Assembly: GCF_036785885.1 (NCBI RefSeq)
Contig: NC_092326.1
Coordinates: forward strand, 38,898,287-38,962,286
Length of the DNA stretch: 64,000 bases
DNA from: Coffea arabica
Lineage: Eukaryota; Streptophyta; Magnoliopsida; Gentianales; Rubiaceae
Direction: 5' to 3'
Shown: positions 46,901 through 58,769 of the stretch, piece by piece
Layout of the letters: every line of letters begins with the position of its first letter
How positions within the stretch are numbered: the first letter of the stretch is position 1
The notes under the pieces: generated by a model
What the model saw: the letters and a program-made list of their open reading frames with translations, nothing else
The model's database searches: none
What the model was told of the DNA's origin: nothing
Position numbers and translations under genes: made by a program

Positions 46901-49900
46901 AGATATCATTTGCCAAATCTTGATTGCTTTCATTTTTGCAATTGCTGGAAAAAATCTAGATGGTTTGCTTTCACTGTGTCAATAACTTCTCCAAGCACTA
47001 AGTCTTGTTTTTCCTTCGTCTTGTCTTTAATAATTATGTATTGTCTACTGTTTACAATACTATGGGTAGAAGATTATGAAATCTTTTGGGTAGATTTTTC
47101 GGTGAGAAGTAGATTTAACCATTCAGTTATTCTGTTATATGGAATTGTTTGTACACTAGATTTGAGTGTTGCTGGGCTTAGGCAGGAGAACTGACAGGAA
47201 TGCAATCATGTTGTGGATAATTATGATGGACCTCAACTGGAGAACTTTAAGATGTGAGATTTTACCAGTTAAACTGCTTTAGTACATCATTTTATTATTT
47301 TTCTTTTTGTCTTCAGTAGTGGAATAGGGAGTTTCTTTTTTTTTTTTTTTAAGTGGATTAGGGAAGTTATTTTAACCCTATTGTTTATTAGGCGTTAGGA
47401 GGATTATATTCTGCATATTCTGCACTATACCCATTTCTTTCTAGTATAATTTTTCTCTTTATTCAAATGACTCTAAATGTAATTATGAAATGGATGGAAG
47501 AAGTATTTCACCTATTAGTATAGGTCCACTCACTGTTTCAGCTTGTTACCTTTTGTGGTTTTTGAAATCATTTCACCATATGCCTCCTTGTAAAGATGAT
47601 CAATGTGGTGCCATTATTTTTTGCATCCTTTGCCTGCAACCTTATTGTAAGATGACCTGGCCTCCAAAACAACTTTATGCATGCATAAGAAAGAATGAAA
47701 TTGAATATTTTCCTCATTTGCTTCAGAAGTATGGACAATGTGCTTGATTAGTTGTTTCCATGTATTCCAATTGCGGTTCTCTAATACCTTTAGAGACTTT
47801 TGTTTTCTCTTTTCAGGGAAACATCATTTTATGTGGCCTCCGCAACGGAGCAATTTTGACAGTTGATGCTCGTCAGAAATGTCAAGATTTTGCTTCTCAA
47901 CATCGAAATCCCAATGTTCATCGCAATTCTTCAAGACCAAAGGTTGAATGCACTAATGTAGAATGTCTTCCTTCTGTACTCTAGCCTGACAACTGAGAAA
48001 CACACAAACATAGTTGAGAGATGTTAAGGATAACAGATCACCCAATGAAGCTATAGCCAATTTACAACCTGAGAATTGAGTCAAAACGATTATAGAGATG
48101 TTTTATGAGCCACTTGAATATTTTTAGATTTATGTTATTATGTCAGGAAATGTGTCGCTAGACATAATATTGAAAAAAAGTGACAGCAATTTTCTTTCGC
48201 ATATTTCCTAGACTGGATAACTTTTAAAATAATATGTTAACTTATTGTATCTAATTACAATTCAACTGCAAAATCTAGCATATATACAGGACAATGAGAA
48301 ATATGTCCTGCATGGAAGTTGATTTGACTACTTTACTATGAGTTAAAGAGACCCCAGAAAGATAATTCTTTCACACTACCTTAAATTTCTTTTTTTAAAA
48401 ACTTTTGTGCTCCTTAAATCTTGCACGACCCATAGTCCAGTTGCATACTCCTTTTCCCACATGTAACTAATCTTTATGCATTTTGTTTCATACCTTGAAA
48501 TGTAATTTCCGGGTTTTATAGCTTTCATACGAGTATTAGATTTTGGAGAGTCAGTGAAAGTAAAAAAATTGCCTTTGCAGCTCCAAAGGAATGCGCATTA
48601 CCCTCCTAAGATATCAATGCCATCATCTATCGCTTGGTTAGTTGCGCTTCTGGAAAATTTTCTGGTATGTTTCTTCTACTCATCATGTTTAACAAACTGC
48701 TGTTTTTCCTGTGAATGTAGCTTGAAGTCACTGATGCTCTATGATCAATACTTTCTGGCAAGCTCCATGGATGGATCGGTTGGTATTTGTTCTGAATTGC
48801 AGCATTCTATTTTTTTTGCTCATTTTTGGAATCTCTTGAATACCATGCAATACTTAGCCTTATTTGCTTTGATAGTCCGAGAACATCAATTAGTGTCTCA
48901 TACAATATGCTCATTTTACTGAGGCAAAATGAAAAAAAAAAAAATTTCTGTCATAATTCCATCATGTTGGAATTATAATACAAAATATGTTCTTTGAGAA
49001 TTATAAGTTTTCAATATCTTAAACTTGATTTTTAAATGTTATATTTGAGTTTTGCATGAAGCCTGAGATTTGATATTTCAGTCCAACTTTCTTCACAAAG
49101 ATGCATGTAGAATAATGTGTTGCAACATATGACCAGGATACAAAACATCCATGTTTCATTCTCCCTCTATCTAACTTCTTGTTGCCTGGCAATAGGTCAG
49201 GGGTATTTTCTGTGAAAACAGTATGAACAGGGCTCAATACTTGTAGCAAATGTGAAACCCTACAATGGCAACAAATATGCTTTTGGTTTTGCCTTCTTAG
49301 GTTCTTGCTTGGGCTGCTTTTGGTGAAAGAAAATTTGAAACCCTTGCCCATTTAAGCCTAGTCATGATGATGTATTTAATTATTGATGCATATAGATTGC
49401 AGTACCTAATCATAAACTTGATGTGATAACCTTGGACTTACATGGGAAAGACTTCAATGGAGAAGCTATTAAAATATGGTATCTCCAAGTTGTACTCACA
49501 TTTATAATTCTGGTTTAATCTTCTGCCAACTTCCAGTGGTAAGCTTTTTGGCTTCTGTCCTTTAGATTCACTATGAGTCCTTTACACACAATTAAGAGAT
49601 TATGCAAGAGTTTTGAATGGATGGATGAGCACAAAACAACTGGTCTCTGTGATGTTATAATCATGTCTGCAGAACCCATTTTTCCCCCCTAACCATTCTT
49701 CTTGTTCTCATGTTTGGTCCTTGTAAGGATTAATTTCTTCCACGCCATTCATCCTATCGGTGATTTGACTGGTTAATTCAATATGCCATTGTAGTTGATC
49801 TCCTTTCATCCTAAACTACATATCCGGTTTAGCTCCAGTGCTATATTTTTTAAGGAAGGACAATTAAAAACAATTTGTAGAGACCTTATGCATAGTTGCA

Positions 49901-52050
49901 CGTTGCTTCACTATGTCTACAAATTTAAAGAACGCAATAACTGTTCATCACTTTGTCCACCAATTCAGTTAACTAGGCTTTGATTTTGATATGAATGGAA
50001 AGCCATTCAGTTTGGAACGCCTGGGACTATTGCCATGTCTATGAGAAGTTTTCTGTTTGTACTGTGGAAGCTGCTCGGTCTATGTTCATCATGATTTTCT
50101 TCTGAAATCAATTTGCCTGTTACACAAGGATGGAGTTGTTTCTTGTGAAAATGGGATATGATTGCTTTTGGTCTACATCCTCATTTGTTCGTCAGGTTTT
50201 AATTATTAAATTTAGGGTTAATCACATTTAATCCCCTTAATGTATACTCCATTTCTCAGTTTACTCCCTAATCTTTAATTTTGCTCACTTAACCCCCTAT
50301 AGGACAATATTGCCCTTGCATTATTTTGACTTTTTATTTACCTTGTTTTCCTTTCTTTTATTTCTTTTTCTCTTTCTTCTTTATTTATTTCTTCCTCTTT
50401 TCCAGAAAAATCTTCACCTTAATGATTGAAATTAAAAAAGAGTAATTGTAGAGATCTATCTTCTCCTTAAATGATTAAAAAAAATATTCAAATCACTTTC
50501 CTAAAATACAATTTTTTTAGTCTTTCAATTCTTTTAATTTTGGATTTTCCTCTTTCTTTTCTAGTTTCTCATTTTATTCTCAAGAAAATATCATAAGATG
50601 AAATTGTTTTCCTTTCTTTTATTTCTTTTTCTCTTTCTTCTCTCTTTCATCCTTCCCAATAGAAAATTCCATTTCAACGAAAATTTTTGTTTTGAGTGTG
50701 TAATTGCATATTTCTGGGTGAAAGTTTAAAAGGTATCAAAAACTAATTTTGATTTTTTGTATGATGCCATGTGTCACAAATTTCAATTGATGATTATTAA
50801 TCAGGTCACAATTTCATTTTAAGATATTTTCTTGGGAAAAAAATAAGAAACTAGAAAGGAAAGAGAAAAACCCAAAATTAAAAGAATTGAAAGGCTAAAA
50901 AAATTTTATTTTAGGAAAGTGATTTGGATATTTTTTTAATCATTTAAGGAGAAGATAGATCTCTGCAATTCCTCTTTTTTAATTTCAATCATTAAGGTGA
51001 AGATTTTTCTGGGAAAACGGAAGAATTAAATAAAGAAGAAAGAGAAAAAGAAAGGAAAACAAGGTAAATGAAAAGTCAAAATAATGCAAGGGTAATTTTG
51101 TCCTATAGGGGGTTAAGTGAGCAAAATTAAAGGTTAGAGGGTAAACTGAGAAATGGGGTATACTTTAAGGGGATTAAATGTGATTAACCCTTAAATTTAA
51201 CCTTATTTTCCTGAATTATTGAAATGTTTTTGTGGTAATTGCTTCTCCAAGGCAAATTAGAATTTATCTTGCACTGTCTTCTTTCTTTTTAGATCAAGCT
51301 TTATGATCAACGTCTGATCCAAAAAGGTGCTGTTCAATCTTATGAAGGATATGTTAATTCTCATACTCGCATACAACTTGGAGTAGACCCAACAGAGAGA
51401 TTTGTTATGTCAGGTGATTGGTTTTAAATGTGTGCATATTTTTTATTATGAATTTGAAATAAAAAATTTTAAGGTCTTCTTGTTAGGTGGTGAGGACTGC
51501 AAAATGCGGCTTTGGAGTATCAAATCTGGGGAAATGCTTTTTGAGAATCGATTCATGAGTTCAGTGCCTTCAGTTGTCTGTTGGGCAAAACCTGCAGGTA
51601 CTGCCAACTTATCCTCAAAATTTTGCTGTTTTTTAAATTTCTAACAATCATTATTTGGTGGCAGTAGAATTTTAAAGTTGACAATCTTAGATTGTAGATT
51701 CCAAATAGAGGTACACAACTTTAATAAACTTTAAGCCAAAGAGAGGTATGTACTGACTTCTTGCTTCATCCAAAAGTATAATCTGTGTGTAATCTGTTAT
51801 TTGAGTAAATACTGGTATAATCTGTGTGTGTGTATGTTATGTGATTTAGATACATATACACTTGTGCCTATCTGTGAATGTACACATACATACATATTGA
51901 CTGGATTCTGATTAACTCTTTTGGGACTCACTGATAGATCTTGCAAGAACACCTGGTGAATTACTAGATGACCAAGATTACTGGCAGAAACATGAATGGG
52001 GGGTGTGGATTGGATCTCGTGAAGGGCTTTTTTACATGGATTGGTGCTGA
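40960..52050 (+). CDS. WD40-repeat protein resembling DDB1- and CUL4-associated factor 4
   Basis: DCAF4-type proteins are substrate receptors of CUL4-DDB1 ubiquitin ligases; its substrate is unknown. Thirteen exons join in consistent phase: 40960-40969, 41062-41204, 42833-42973, 43570-43700, 44388-44603, 44999-45168, 45935-46035, 47817-47942, 48581-48636, 48721-48778, 51293-51413, 51487-51597 and 51938-52050. They total 1497 nt, or 498 residues, like human DCAF4. The N terminus MAREIAGYYYDEEKKRFFP carries the G-x-YYDE motif of the family. A basic, Ser-rich segment follows. WD40 blades fill the rest; clear ones include ILCGLRNGAILTVDAR (residues 308-323) and the MSGGEDCKMRLWSIKSG region. DDB1-binding (WDxR-like) motifs appear as VDAR near 320 and YDQR at 388-391. 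The end is GSREGLFYMDWC. Acceptor 44998 (CCTAAG) is the least certain junction; it is set by phase and frame. Confidence 0.88.
46119..46225 (+). repeat. Imperfect short tandem duplication in DCAF4-like intron 7
   Basis: A block with CATATTTGCCACTTCTTAAA at 46119-46159 recurs with small changes at about 46181-46225 (CATATTAGCCACTTCTCAAA), both ending AGAATTGTGA. The spacing is about 65 bases. Confidence 0.6.
47318..47368. repeat. Poly(T) insert between imperfect direct repeats in intron 7
   Basis: AGTGGAATAGGGAGTT (47318-47333) and AGTGGATTAGGGAAGTT (47352-47368) flank about 18 bases that are almost only T. This may be an A-tail-only retroinsertion on the minus strand, or replication slippage. 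Confidence 0.5.
49019..49351 (-). pseudogene. Possible decayed Copia gag fragment in DCAF4-like intron 10
   Basis: A 110-codon frame with ATG at 49351 contains SSPSKNLRRQNQKHICCHCR. It resembles the basic stretch and start of the CCHC zinc knuckle of Copia gag proteins. The knuckle is broken: the GHxxxxC part is missing and a TTGCTACAAG piece follows as if after a deletion. No pol or LTR was recognised. The identification is inferred from a short motif only. Confidence 0.3.
50206..51199. mobile_element. Foldback (Mutator-like) element, 976 bp, in DCAF4-like intron 10
   Basis: The element 50215-51190 is almost entirely inverted repeat: left arm 50215-50606, right arm 50809-51190, and about 200 bases between. 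The ends are GGGTTAATCACATTTAATCC and its reverse complement. A 9-base direct repeat TTAAATTTA flanks it (50206-50214 and 51191-51199). Nine bases is the usual target duplication of Mutator-like elements. There is no coding capacity. The arms differ by scattered substitutions and small indels, so it is not brand new. Confidence 0.85.
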
Positions 52051-52363
52051 ATGGTACTCGTTCAGTGGTCGTATCTGTGTAGTGTTGTGGCTTAGGTTCC
52101 TAGAAAGATAGAACTGCTTCAAGGTTGCAATTGTCAGCAAAGCTTGGGACAAAGCTACAAGGACCTCCTGTGTGCTCAACTGCTCAACCAAGCTGGTTTT
52201 TCTATTAGCTTGAAATTCAAATAGATTCAAGCTAATATTGCAGCTTTTTTTTTTTATGTAGAATTCATCATCATCCCTGCATAGAACTGTAAATTGGTAT
52301 GCATAGTTTTAGCTTTATTTTCTGGAGGAAAGTTGGGCTGTAAAGGAAGAAAAGGAAAGAAAT
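52051..52363. other. 3' untranslated region of the DCAF4-like gene
   Basis: T-rich sequence after the stop with a T tract at 52243-52255. A polyadenylation region is expected in this stretch or within the repeat that follows. Confidence 0.5.
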
Positions 52364-52610
52364 ATATTTTTTTGTAGCATAATGAAACTATTTTAAGACA
52401 TGAAGAGATAGATTATAGAAAGTGACTCCTCTCTTTAGTTGCTTCTGCTGTTGTAACAGATGTCAAATGTAGTAGACTTATAACAATATTTTTTTGTAGC
52501 ATCATGAAACTATTTAATAAAGACATGAATAGATAGATTATAGAAAGTGACTCTTCTCTTTAGTTTCTTCTGCTATTGCAACACATGTCAAATGTATTAG
52601 AATTATAACA
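52364..52610 (+). repeat. 122-bp tandem duplication downstream of the DCAF4-like gene
   Basis: Two copies, 52364-52485 and 52486-52610, share ATATTTTTTTGTAGCAT, GATAGATTATAGAAAGTGAC and TCTCTTTAGTT. They differ by substitutions and a 3-base insertion. The position suggests the 3' untranslated or flanking region. Confidence 0.9.
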
Positions 52611-53750
52611 GGGGAAGTGTTTGATCAATAGGTTTTTATTCTAAGATGATGGTTAAAGCCAGTACATTTTCTTTTCATGGGAAAAGAGAAAAGGAAGTCT
52701 GTTTTGTCTGCCATTTATGTTAATTGGGAGGATGGAAGTAATTGCTGTTCTATTTTTGTAGCTTTAATGTTCCTTTTAGAGTGTTTAAAACTGAATCACT
52801 GATGCAGCTCCCAAAGTCAGTGCTGGTGGACTTTCACACAAAGTATTTCTCTAGGGAATCAAACGGTATGAGCTTCTTGTTCATGGAGATTTATCAAAAC
52901 ATTTTTGTTTTCCCCTTAGGAAAATGATTTGGGACATTATTTCTATGGTTATCCCAAAAAGAAAAGCATGAATTGTTAAATTGCTTGATTGGCCTAACCA
53001 TTGTTTGTGAAAGACGGAATTGATCTCAAGCAATCTACTATCTTAGAAGCGCTTGTTTTTTGGATACTGGGTAAATGAACTTTTCGGTTTTAATTAAAAC
53101 AGGGCATGTATGTGCAAGTACATAGGGATTTTTCTAAATCAGATTTGCAAAGTAGGACATTTTGGATCTAGAAGTTTTTGCTGAAGCTGAATGGTTAAAA
53201 ATGCATTTCTTTCCAAAATCTCCATCGAACAAATACTTGATACCCTACAAACACACAAACATCGGTGACCGCAAAAGTAGATGAATAACTAATAACTTAG
53301 CTAACAAAAATGATAAATAATTCATAATTTAATATATATATATATATATCAGCTATTAACATATTAAGTTGTAATCAATTAGTGGATTTGTTGTGATATT
53401 GTAAAGAGTAAATCTTATATGCACTAACAGTGTATACACTATTACGGTTGGATGTACGACACATGTACAAAAGAGACGTAGAAACTATTATCATTTGACA
53501 AATTCAGCAGTTAAGATAGGTTCAGGAGTTAATTTTTTGGTAAGAATAAAACTAATTTAGAAAAACGTCTAAATATAAGGGCTGAAAGGAATGCAAGTGT
53601 GTGCTTTCACATAATAAATTAAGTGAAATTTGGGTATCTTAATGTGTACTTCAAAGTTAAAAGGTAAAATAAAAAAAGCTACACCTATGTTTTTATATCA
53701 TTTTGAGTCATCTATAAGAAAAACCAATTCCAATTCAAGATTTGCATCCT
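52611..53750. other. Intergenic DNA
   Basis: A (TA)n run lies at 53332-53349. The stretch 53411-53530 resembles 18828-18945 in reverse, probably a shared MITE remnant. No gene is supported. Confidence 0.45.
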
Positions 53751-53822
53751 TTTTTTTTTGGTTGCCTACCACGGTATTCAGGGTTTTGCCCTGATTAATC
53801 CGTTGGTCGACCCGGGTCACAC
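53751..53822 (-). mobile_element. Possible SINE 3' end
   Basis: On the minus strand a GC-richer stretch (GACCCGGGTCGACCAACGG, then CCGTGGTAGGCAACC) ends in an A run (T tract 53751-53760). It looks like the tail of an A-tailed retroelement. The 5' end is not delimited. Confidence 0.35.
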
Positions 53823-53843
53823 ACCTAGCTGTGATGGATGAGT

Positions 53844-54720
53844 ACTTTTAACGGTCGAGATTGACTCATTAAAAAATCAATAGTCGAAATCTCAAGATTC
53901 GATGAATTGGGCATTAAAAGTTCTCGCAATTGCACCTATAACCATAGAGAATTTGCATCCTGTCAATTGTAGAAAAATCACTCCCAATTGAGGATCTGCA
54001 TCCTTTGCGGTTGTAAGTACAAATGCAAGGATGTTTGGCACTTTTAACCCCTAAGATTGGCCTATTCGAATCAACAACTAATATCAATGCGAAGTTGAAT
54101 GGGCTAATCTTGGCCATTAAAAAGTTCTCGCAGTTTGCACCTGCAACGGTAGAAAATCCGCATCCCTCAATTCATAATATGTGACAGGATCATGATCAGA
54201 TGTTTTTAAATAAGGCGAGATCTAGCACTTTTAACACTTGAGATTGGCCCATTCGAATCGATAGTTGAAATCAGTTCGAGGTTGGATAGACTGATCTTAG
54301 CCATTAAAAATTCTTGCAATTGCATTGTAACTCTAAATAATCTGCATCCCTCAATTCATATTAAGTGACAACCACCAGCTCTTGGGCTGGTGGCCACCAC
54401 CAAACCCTTAAGGCTTTGGTGGAGTGGGAGGTAAAGTTTGAAACCTTGCCTCCAACCAAAATGCCATTCTTGTGGCTCTGCTTCAAATCCAGACAGGTGT
54501 GTAGTGTACCCGTCTGATCTGGTGATGTAGTGTATCCATCTGATCCGGTGATGGTTCTGTCCCCATCGGTTCCCCGTAGGTTCAGTTGAGCCTCCTCCGT
54601 AGTTAGAATAGAAGTAGAAGTAGGAATGACAATTGATAAAAAAAAAAAAAAAAAAAAAAAAATCATATTAAGTGACAGGATCATGACCAGGTGCCTTTAA
54701 ATGGGGCGTGGTCCAACATG
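53844..54720 (+). repeat. Degenerate tandem array, about 190-bp unit, split by a SINE
   Basis: Units start with ACTTTTAAC at 53844, 54040 and 54227 (spacings 196 and 187). They share GAGATTGGCCCATTCGAATC, CATTAAAAAGTTCTCGCA and CATCCCTCAATTCATA-like blocks. A fourth, partial unit resumes after the SINE (GTGACAGGATCATGA at 54672), matching the same phrase at 54181. Confidence 0.8.
54356..54677 (+). mobile_element. SINE with perfect 15-bp target-site duplication
   Basis: The element 54371-54662 starts ACCACCAGCTCTTGGGCTGG and ends GACAATTGATA plus an A tail of about 24. TCATATTAAGTGACA flanks it at 54356-54370 and 54663-54677 without mismatch. It is GC-richer than its surroundings. The intact duplication and long A tail indicate a fairly recent insertion. 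Minus-strand open frames across it are not genes. Confidence 0.85.
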
Positions 54721-55608
54721 TAAAAACATCCTAACAAGTTTGGGACAGCTTTTTACTGCTATAGTGAATTCTAATTTTACTTTTAAAAAGTAGTGATATT
54801 GAATTTTTTGAGTACTCATTTCTTGAATTCCAATACAATTCTCCTTGGGGTGCTAATATGCAATGCCAAAAAATTTCCTTCCAAGATTTAAGAATTTGCC
54901 CTAGGTCCAAACCTATAAATTTGCTTAGTGAATTGGTCCTGCCAATGTTCACTCTGCTGAGCACTTGAATCATTTTTTTTTTTTTTAAATGCCCATAGCC
55001 TCTATCAAAATAATCAACCTACATGTCAATTTTTTGGGTCTTACACCCGTAACATGTTATGTTTCTCATATAGTACTCTTTTTTCTATTCATAGTGGTTG
55101 AATAATATAAAGTAAAAAAAAAAAAAAAAAATTAGCAGGGCATATTGCCTATGCAACTATGCTTCATTATACTCTTTCCTCAAAATTTTCCATCTTATAT
55201 AAGATTTCAAATTGTTTGCCAGAACACAGATAATATAGAAATTGTCTTGATCTACCAAACTTTACACTATCAGGCTACCAAGGCAGATATATCCATGTTT
55301 TTGTTCTTAGCACTGCTCCAAAAGAAAACTATTTTGCTCTGATATTCCAATTAGTAAACGTGTCAAATTTGCTTCCTGGATCAATGAATCCCTTCTTTGT
55401 CTTAAATTTTAACAGTTAACCAAACTCATAAAATGTCCATTGGCTAAATACCCCACATTTAACTGGCCTCGTAGTATTGGATGCTGATGGATGATTGGAC
55501 CATAATATAATCTAATTACATTCACCAAACTCCACACCCTTTTTCTCAATGGAGTATTATTTAATTCTTCAATCCAAACGCAGCCTGACATCAGCTTTTA
55601 ACTGGTCA
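54721..55608. other. Intergenic DNA
   Basis: A tracts lie at 54974-54985 (as T) and 55115-55131. No supported gene. Confidence 0.5.
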
Positions 55609-56075
55609 AACTTATCATTAATAGTGCCCGCCGGCAAAAGAGTGACAGTAAAATCGCACCACCACCGCCGACGAGAGTATAGAATTCATCTTACTCTCCT
55701 TTTCGTGCAATGTTGAGCGTCACATCGTCTTTTATTTATACTAATCATAATTTAAAAAGCTAAAGAAAATCTCATTTCTTCGGCTAAAAAATTTATCGAT
55801 TTCTCAAGGAGAGCAGTAGCAGACAGTGTATAAATCTCTTTTTTGTATTAAGAAACCTTTAGTAATAAGCAAGTCTTAAATCACTACTGAAAATTTGTTA
55901 CCTCTACTATCTCATTCTGGAAAAGGGTGACGTCATCTGAAAGCCCATATAAAGCTTATGGCGCGTGAAGGAAGATCTGGAGCTGCGTCTCCTTCGTTTC
56001 TCCCTCCTCTAAGCCCCTTCAAAAGTTCCCTCTCAAAATTCCAAGCAAACGGATTTGACTGCGGTTTTAATGTGT
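55609..56075 (+). promoter_or_regulatory. Upstream copy of a duplicated promoter/leader segment
   Basis: Phrases in order: ATCATTAATAGTGCCCGCCG, GAGTATAGAATTCATCTTAC, CAATGTTGAGCGTCACA, TGGCGCGTGA, TTCTCCCTCCTCTAAGCCCC and CCCTCTCAAAATTC. They match, in the same order, the segment before the DRM gene at 58770-59330. This copy also has a TATA box (CATATAAAG, 55947-55955) and a perfect TGACGTCA bZIP-type site (55928-55935). No coding sequence follows it. It is either a relict of a tandem gene duplication or a distal alternative promoter. Confidence 0.75.
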
Positions 56076-56522
56076 GGTGAATGTTAATGTATGCACGTTA
56101 TCATTACAGCTTGATTGTTGAAGATTTACCATTTCTTGCTGTTTTAGGCCTTAAAAAAAGTTTTAATCTATTTCTATGGCTACTCTTGTTCTTGTTTTCA
56201 AGATCTAATAATTAATGTAGCCCCTCAACTCTATTCCTCTTGTGATTATCCAAGGAATTTGAAGTGTAAAATAAAAGAAGCTCTACATTTTATGCCGGCA
56301 TAATGTGATGAGGATTAGGTTAATGATGCTAGACTTCAATGTGCTCCACAAGTTTGTAGTTTATATTATCATACTAATACATATTGCACTCATTAGTTAC
56401 ATCTATTTCTAGTTTAAATGTACTTTTTACACTATCTTTTATATTTTTTTTTCTTTAGGATTATAGTAGTAGGATTATTACTTTACAAATAATTTTTGAC
56501 TTTTTAATCCATCATTTATTAA

Positions 56523-56659
56523 TGTTTGGATTGCATTTTCCGTCATTTTTTATGGAAAAATTACTGTAGCGATTTGATATATGTGAGGGAAAAAGGTGAT
56601 AGGGAAATGTGATCACGAAAAATGACAATATTTTTCGACGGAAACAAGCAATCCAAACA
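56523..56659. mobile_element. 137-bp MITE with GTTTGGATTGC inverted ends
   Basis: The left end TGTTTGGATTGCATTTTCCG and right end (minus strand) TGTTTGGATTGCTTGTTTCC are inverted repeats. The interior contains TTACTGTAGCG and TATGTGAGGGAAAAAGG, shared with the partial copy at 22016. No clear target duplication was seen. Confidence 0.7.
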
Positions 56660-58769
56660 AGGCGTAAAGTACTACAAACACATTCAAGCAAAATTCTTTT
56701 CTTTTATCTTTGATAAATGCAAAATTCATTAAGCAATTATTGAAAAATCATCCAACACGATTTCATTTACACTGCTACCCTAATAGTATGTTAAACATGG
56801 ACTAAAAATAGCAGATCAAATCTGTAATTTAATAGATACAATAGATTTAAATTTTTTTTGAACATATCTAAAATATAATAAATTTTCAAGTTGTCTTCTA
56901 ACAAGATAAATCACTACAACTCCCTTATGTGCATATTGCAATAATTAGATTTGCTAATCAGTGGATTTAAGTTCAAATAATGATGCTAAAATCTGTCCAG
57001 AGAGACCTAAGATCCAAAAAATTTTCAAATCTAACAATCAGGTTTGAAATCAATTCAAATTTAATAATAAATGAAGAAAAAAAAAAGGAAATTTTCACTA
57101 GAAACCCCTAGGAGAAATGGAAAATTCTCATTAGTAATCCTTAAGAGAAACTAAGAATTGTCACTAAAAAAATTTAGTAGGATTAAAAAAATAAAATAAT
57201 CAATCTCCCTCCCAAAGAGGAAGACTTTTCTAAAAGGATGAGAAAAATTAGAAAAAAGTTGGTGAAAAGGAGAGGAGGAGAGCTTAATATTTTTTTTTTT
57301 TAAAAAGCTCAACACTCTTAAAAAAATACAATCCAAGTGGAGCCTAGTCTACTGTAGGAGTACTTTATAGTGCAGCAAGATAAGAACACAAAACAGTGAG
57401 ATGTCTTGATATGTGGTAGGGACAAATGTCAAGTCTTGGGAAAAGTTTTCAGTGGGTTGTGTCCAGTGGCCACCACACACTCATATAATTGAATGAATTA
57501 ATTTTCTATACACTTTTAATTTATAAAATTTTTCTGACGAGTGCGCTCGATTACTAGACAATATAGGCTCCTAAAAATTTCAGTGCAAATGGTTTTGTAC
57601 ATTAATAATTTATAAAAGATTAATCTACAATTGAGAACAAATCTAAATTGTTAATAGCCGATATTACACGAACAAAGCAAATTTTAACATTTATTTTGAT
57701 CAAATGTTACTTTTCTCAGTTTTGAGTTTCATTCTTTTGTTTCACCACTGAAATACATAAATTCCATCATAATGATGACCTAATTGTTGATTCTGGTGCA
57801 GCATTTAAAAACTTTTGCAAGTAAAGGTACCAAAAGAAAGAAAAGGAAGAACCCAATGCAGGCTAACACCTATTTTTCTGAGTTCCTAATGTGTACATTA
57901 CACACTGGATGTGCTTATTAAATGATGATAGACCTTATTACGAGTATGCTTACCATCTTTTGCAAATAAAAAAGGTATTATGATGCTCATAATGCCTAAA
58001 AAAGCCATTGTTGCCATATTAATAGCATTACAACCACAACAAATAGTCATGTGGTGATGGCCTTTTGACTAGAAGCATGTCATCGATGTTGAACAATTGA
58101 GAAAAGACACTAGCTAGGATTTCTTTTTCCCCTTGAGAAGCCTATTTTAAAAACCTTTTTTTTTTTGTATTTGAAAAAAAAAATGATATTGTTTAAGGTG
58201 AGTAAAACAAACTGTCAGAGTTGGTCTATCTGACAGTTGGGGATAAAAAAGACGTGAAAAGTGGAGCTGAGAGTGTTTAAAAAAAAAAAAGACAAAACAC
58301 AAATCCAAGGCAAATATGGTAGTAGAAAAATATAGTGCCAATAATGGACATTGGAACCATGATGTAAAATTTATTGTTCGTGTGACAAATATATTCCACA
58401 GCCGTTGTTTAAGGAATCCTTCACCAAAATTATACACGTTGAGTTAATAGTTTCTAAAAATTTGATAAAAGGAACCCTTTTGCACACAGAATCGATCAAT
58501 GCATTTTAAAGCACTTTTACCATTTAGTAGGGATATTTTATTTTTATTTTTCATATAACTAAAAAAATTGACATACATTTCTCTTGTCTAATATTTAACT
58601 ATTAAAATTTTAAAATAAATAATAAATTATTAACTCATCGAATATTAATTTAAATCTTCAATGAATAAAAACTTTAGTGACATACAGCTAGCCTCTCATA
58701 TTGTGACATCACTCCACTATTGAACAGATGAATCCAAACAAAGCCCATGACAAAAGCATGCAATCGGTC
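56660..58769. other. Spacer between the two promoter copies
   Basis: AT-rich DNA with no supported gene on either strand. Confidence 0.5.
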
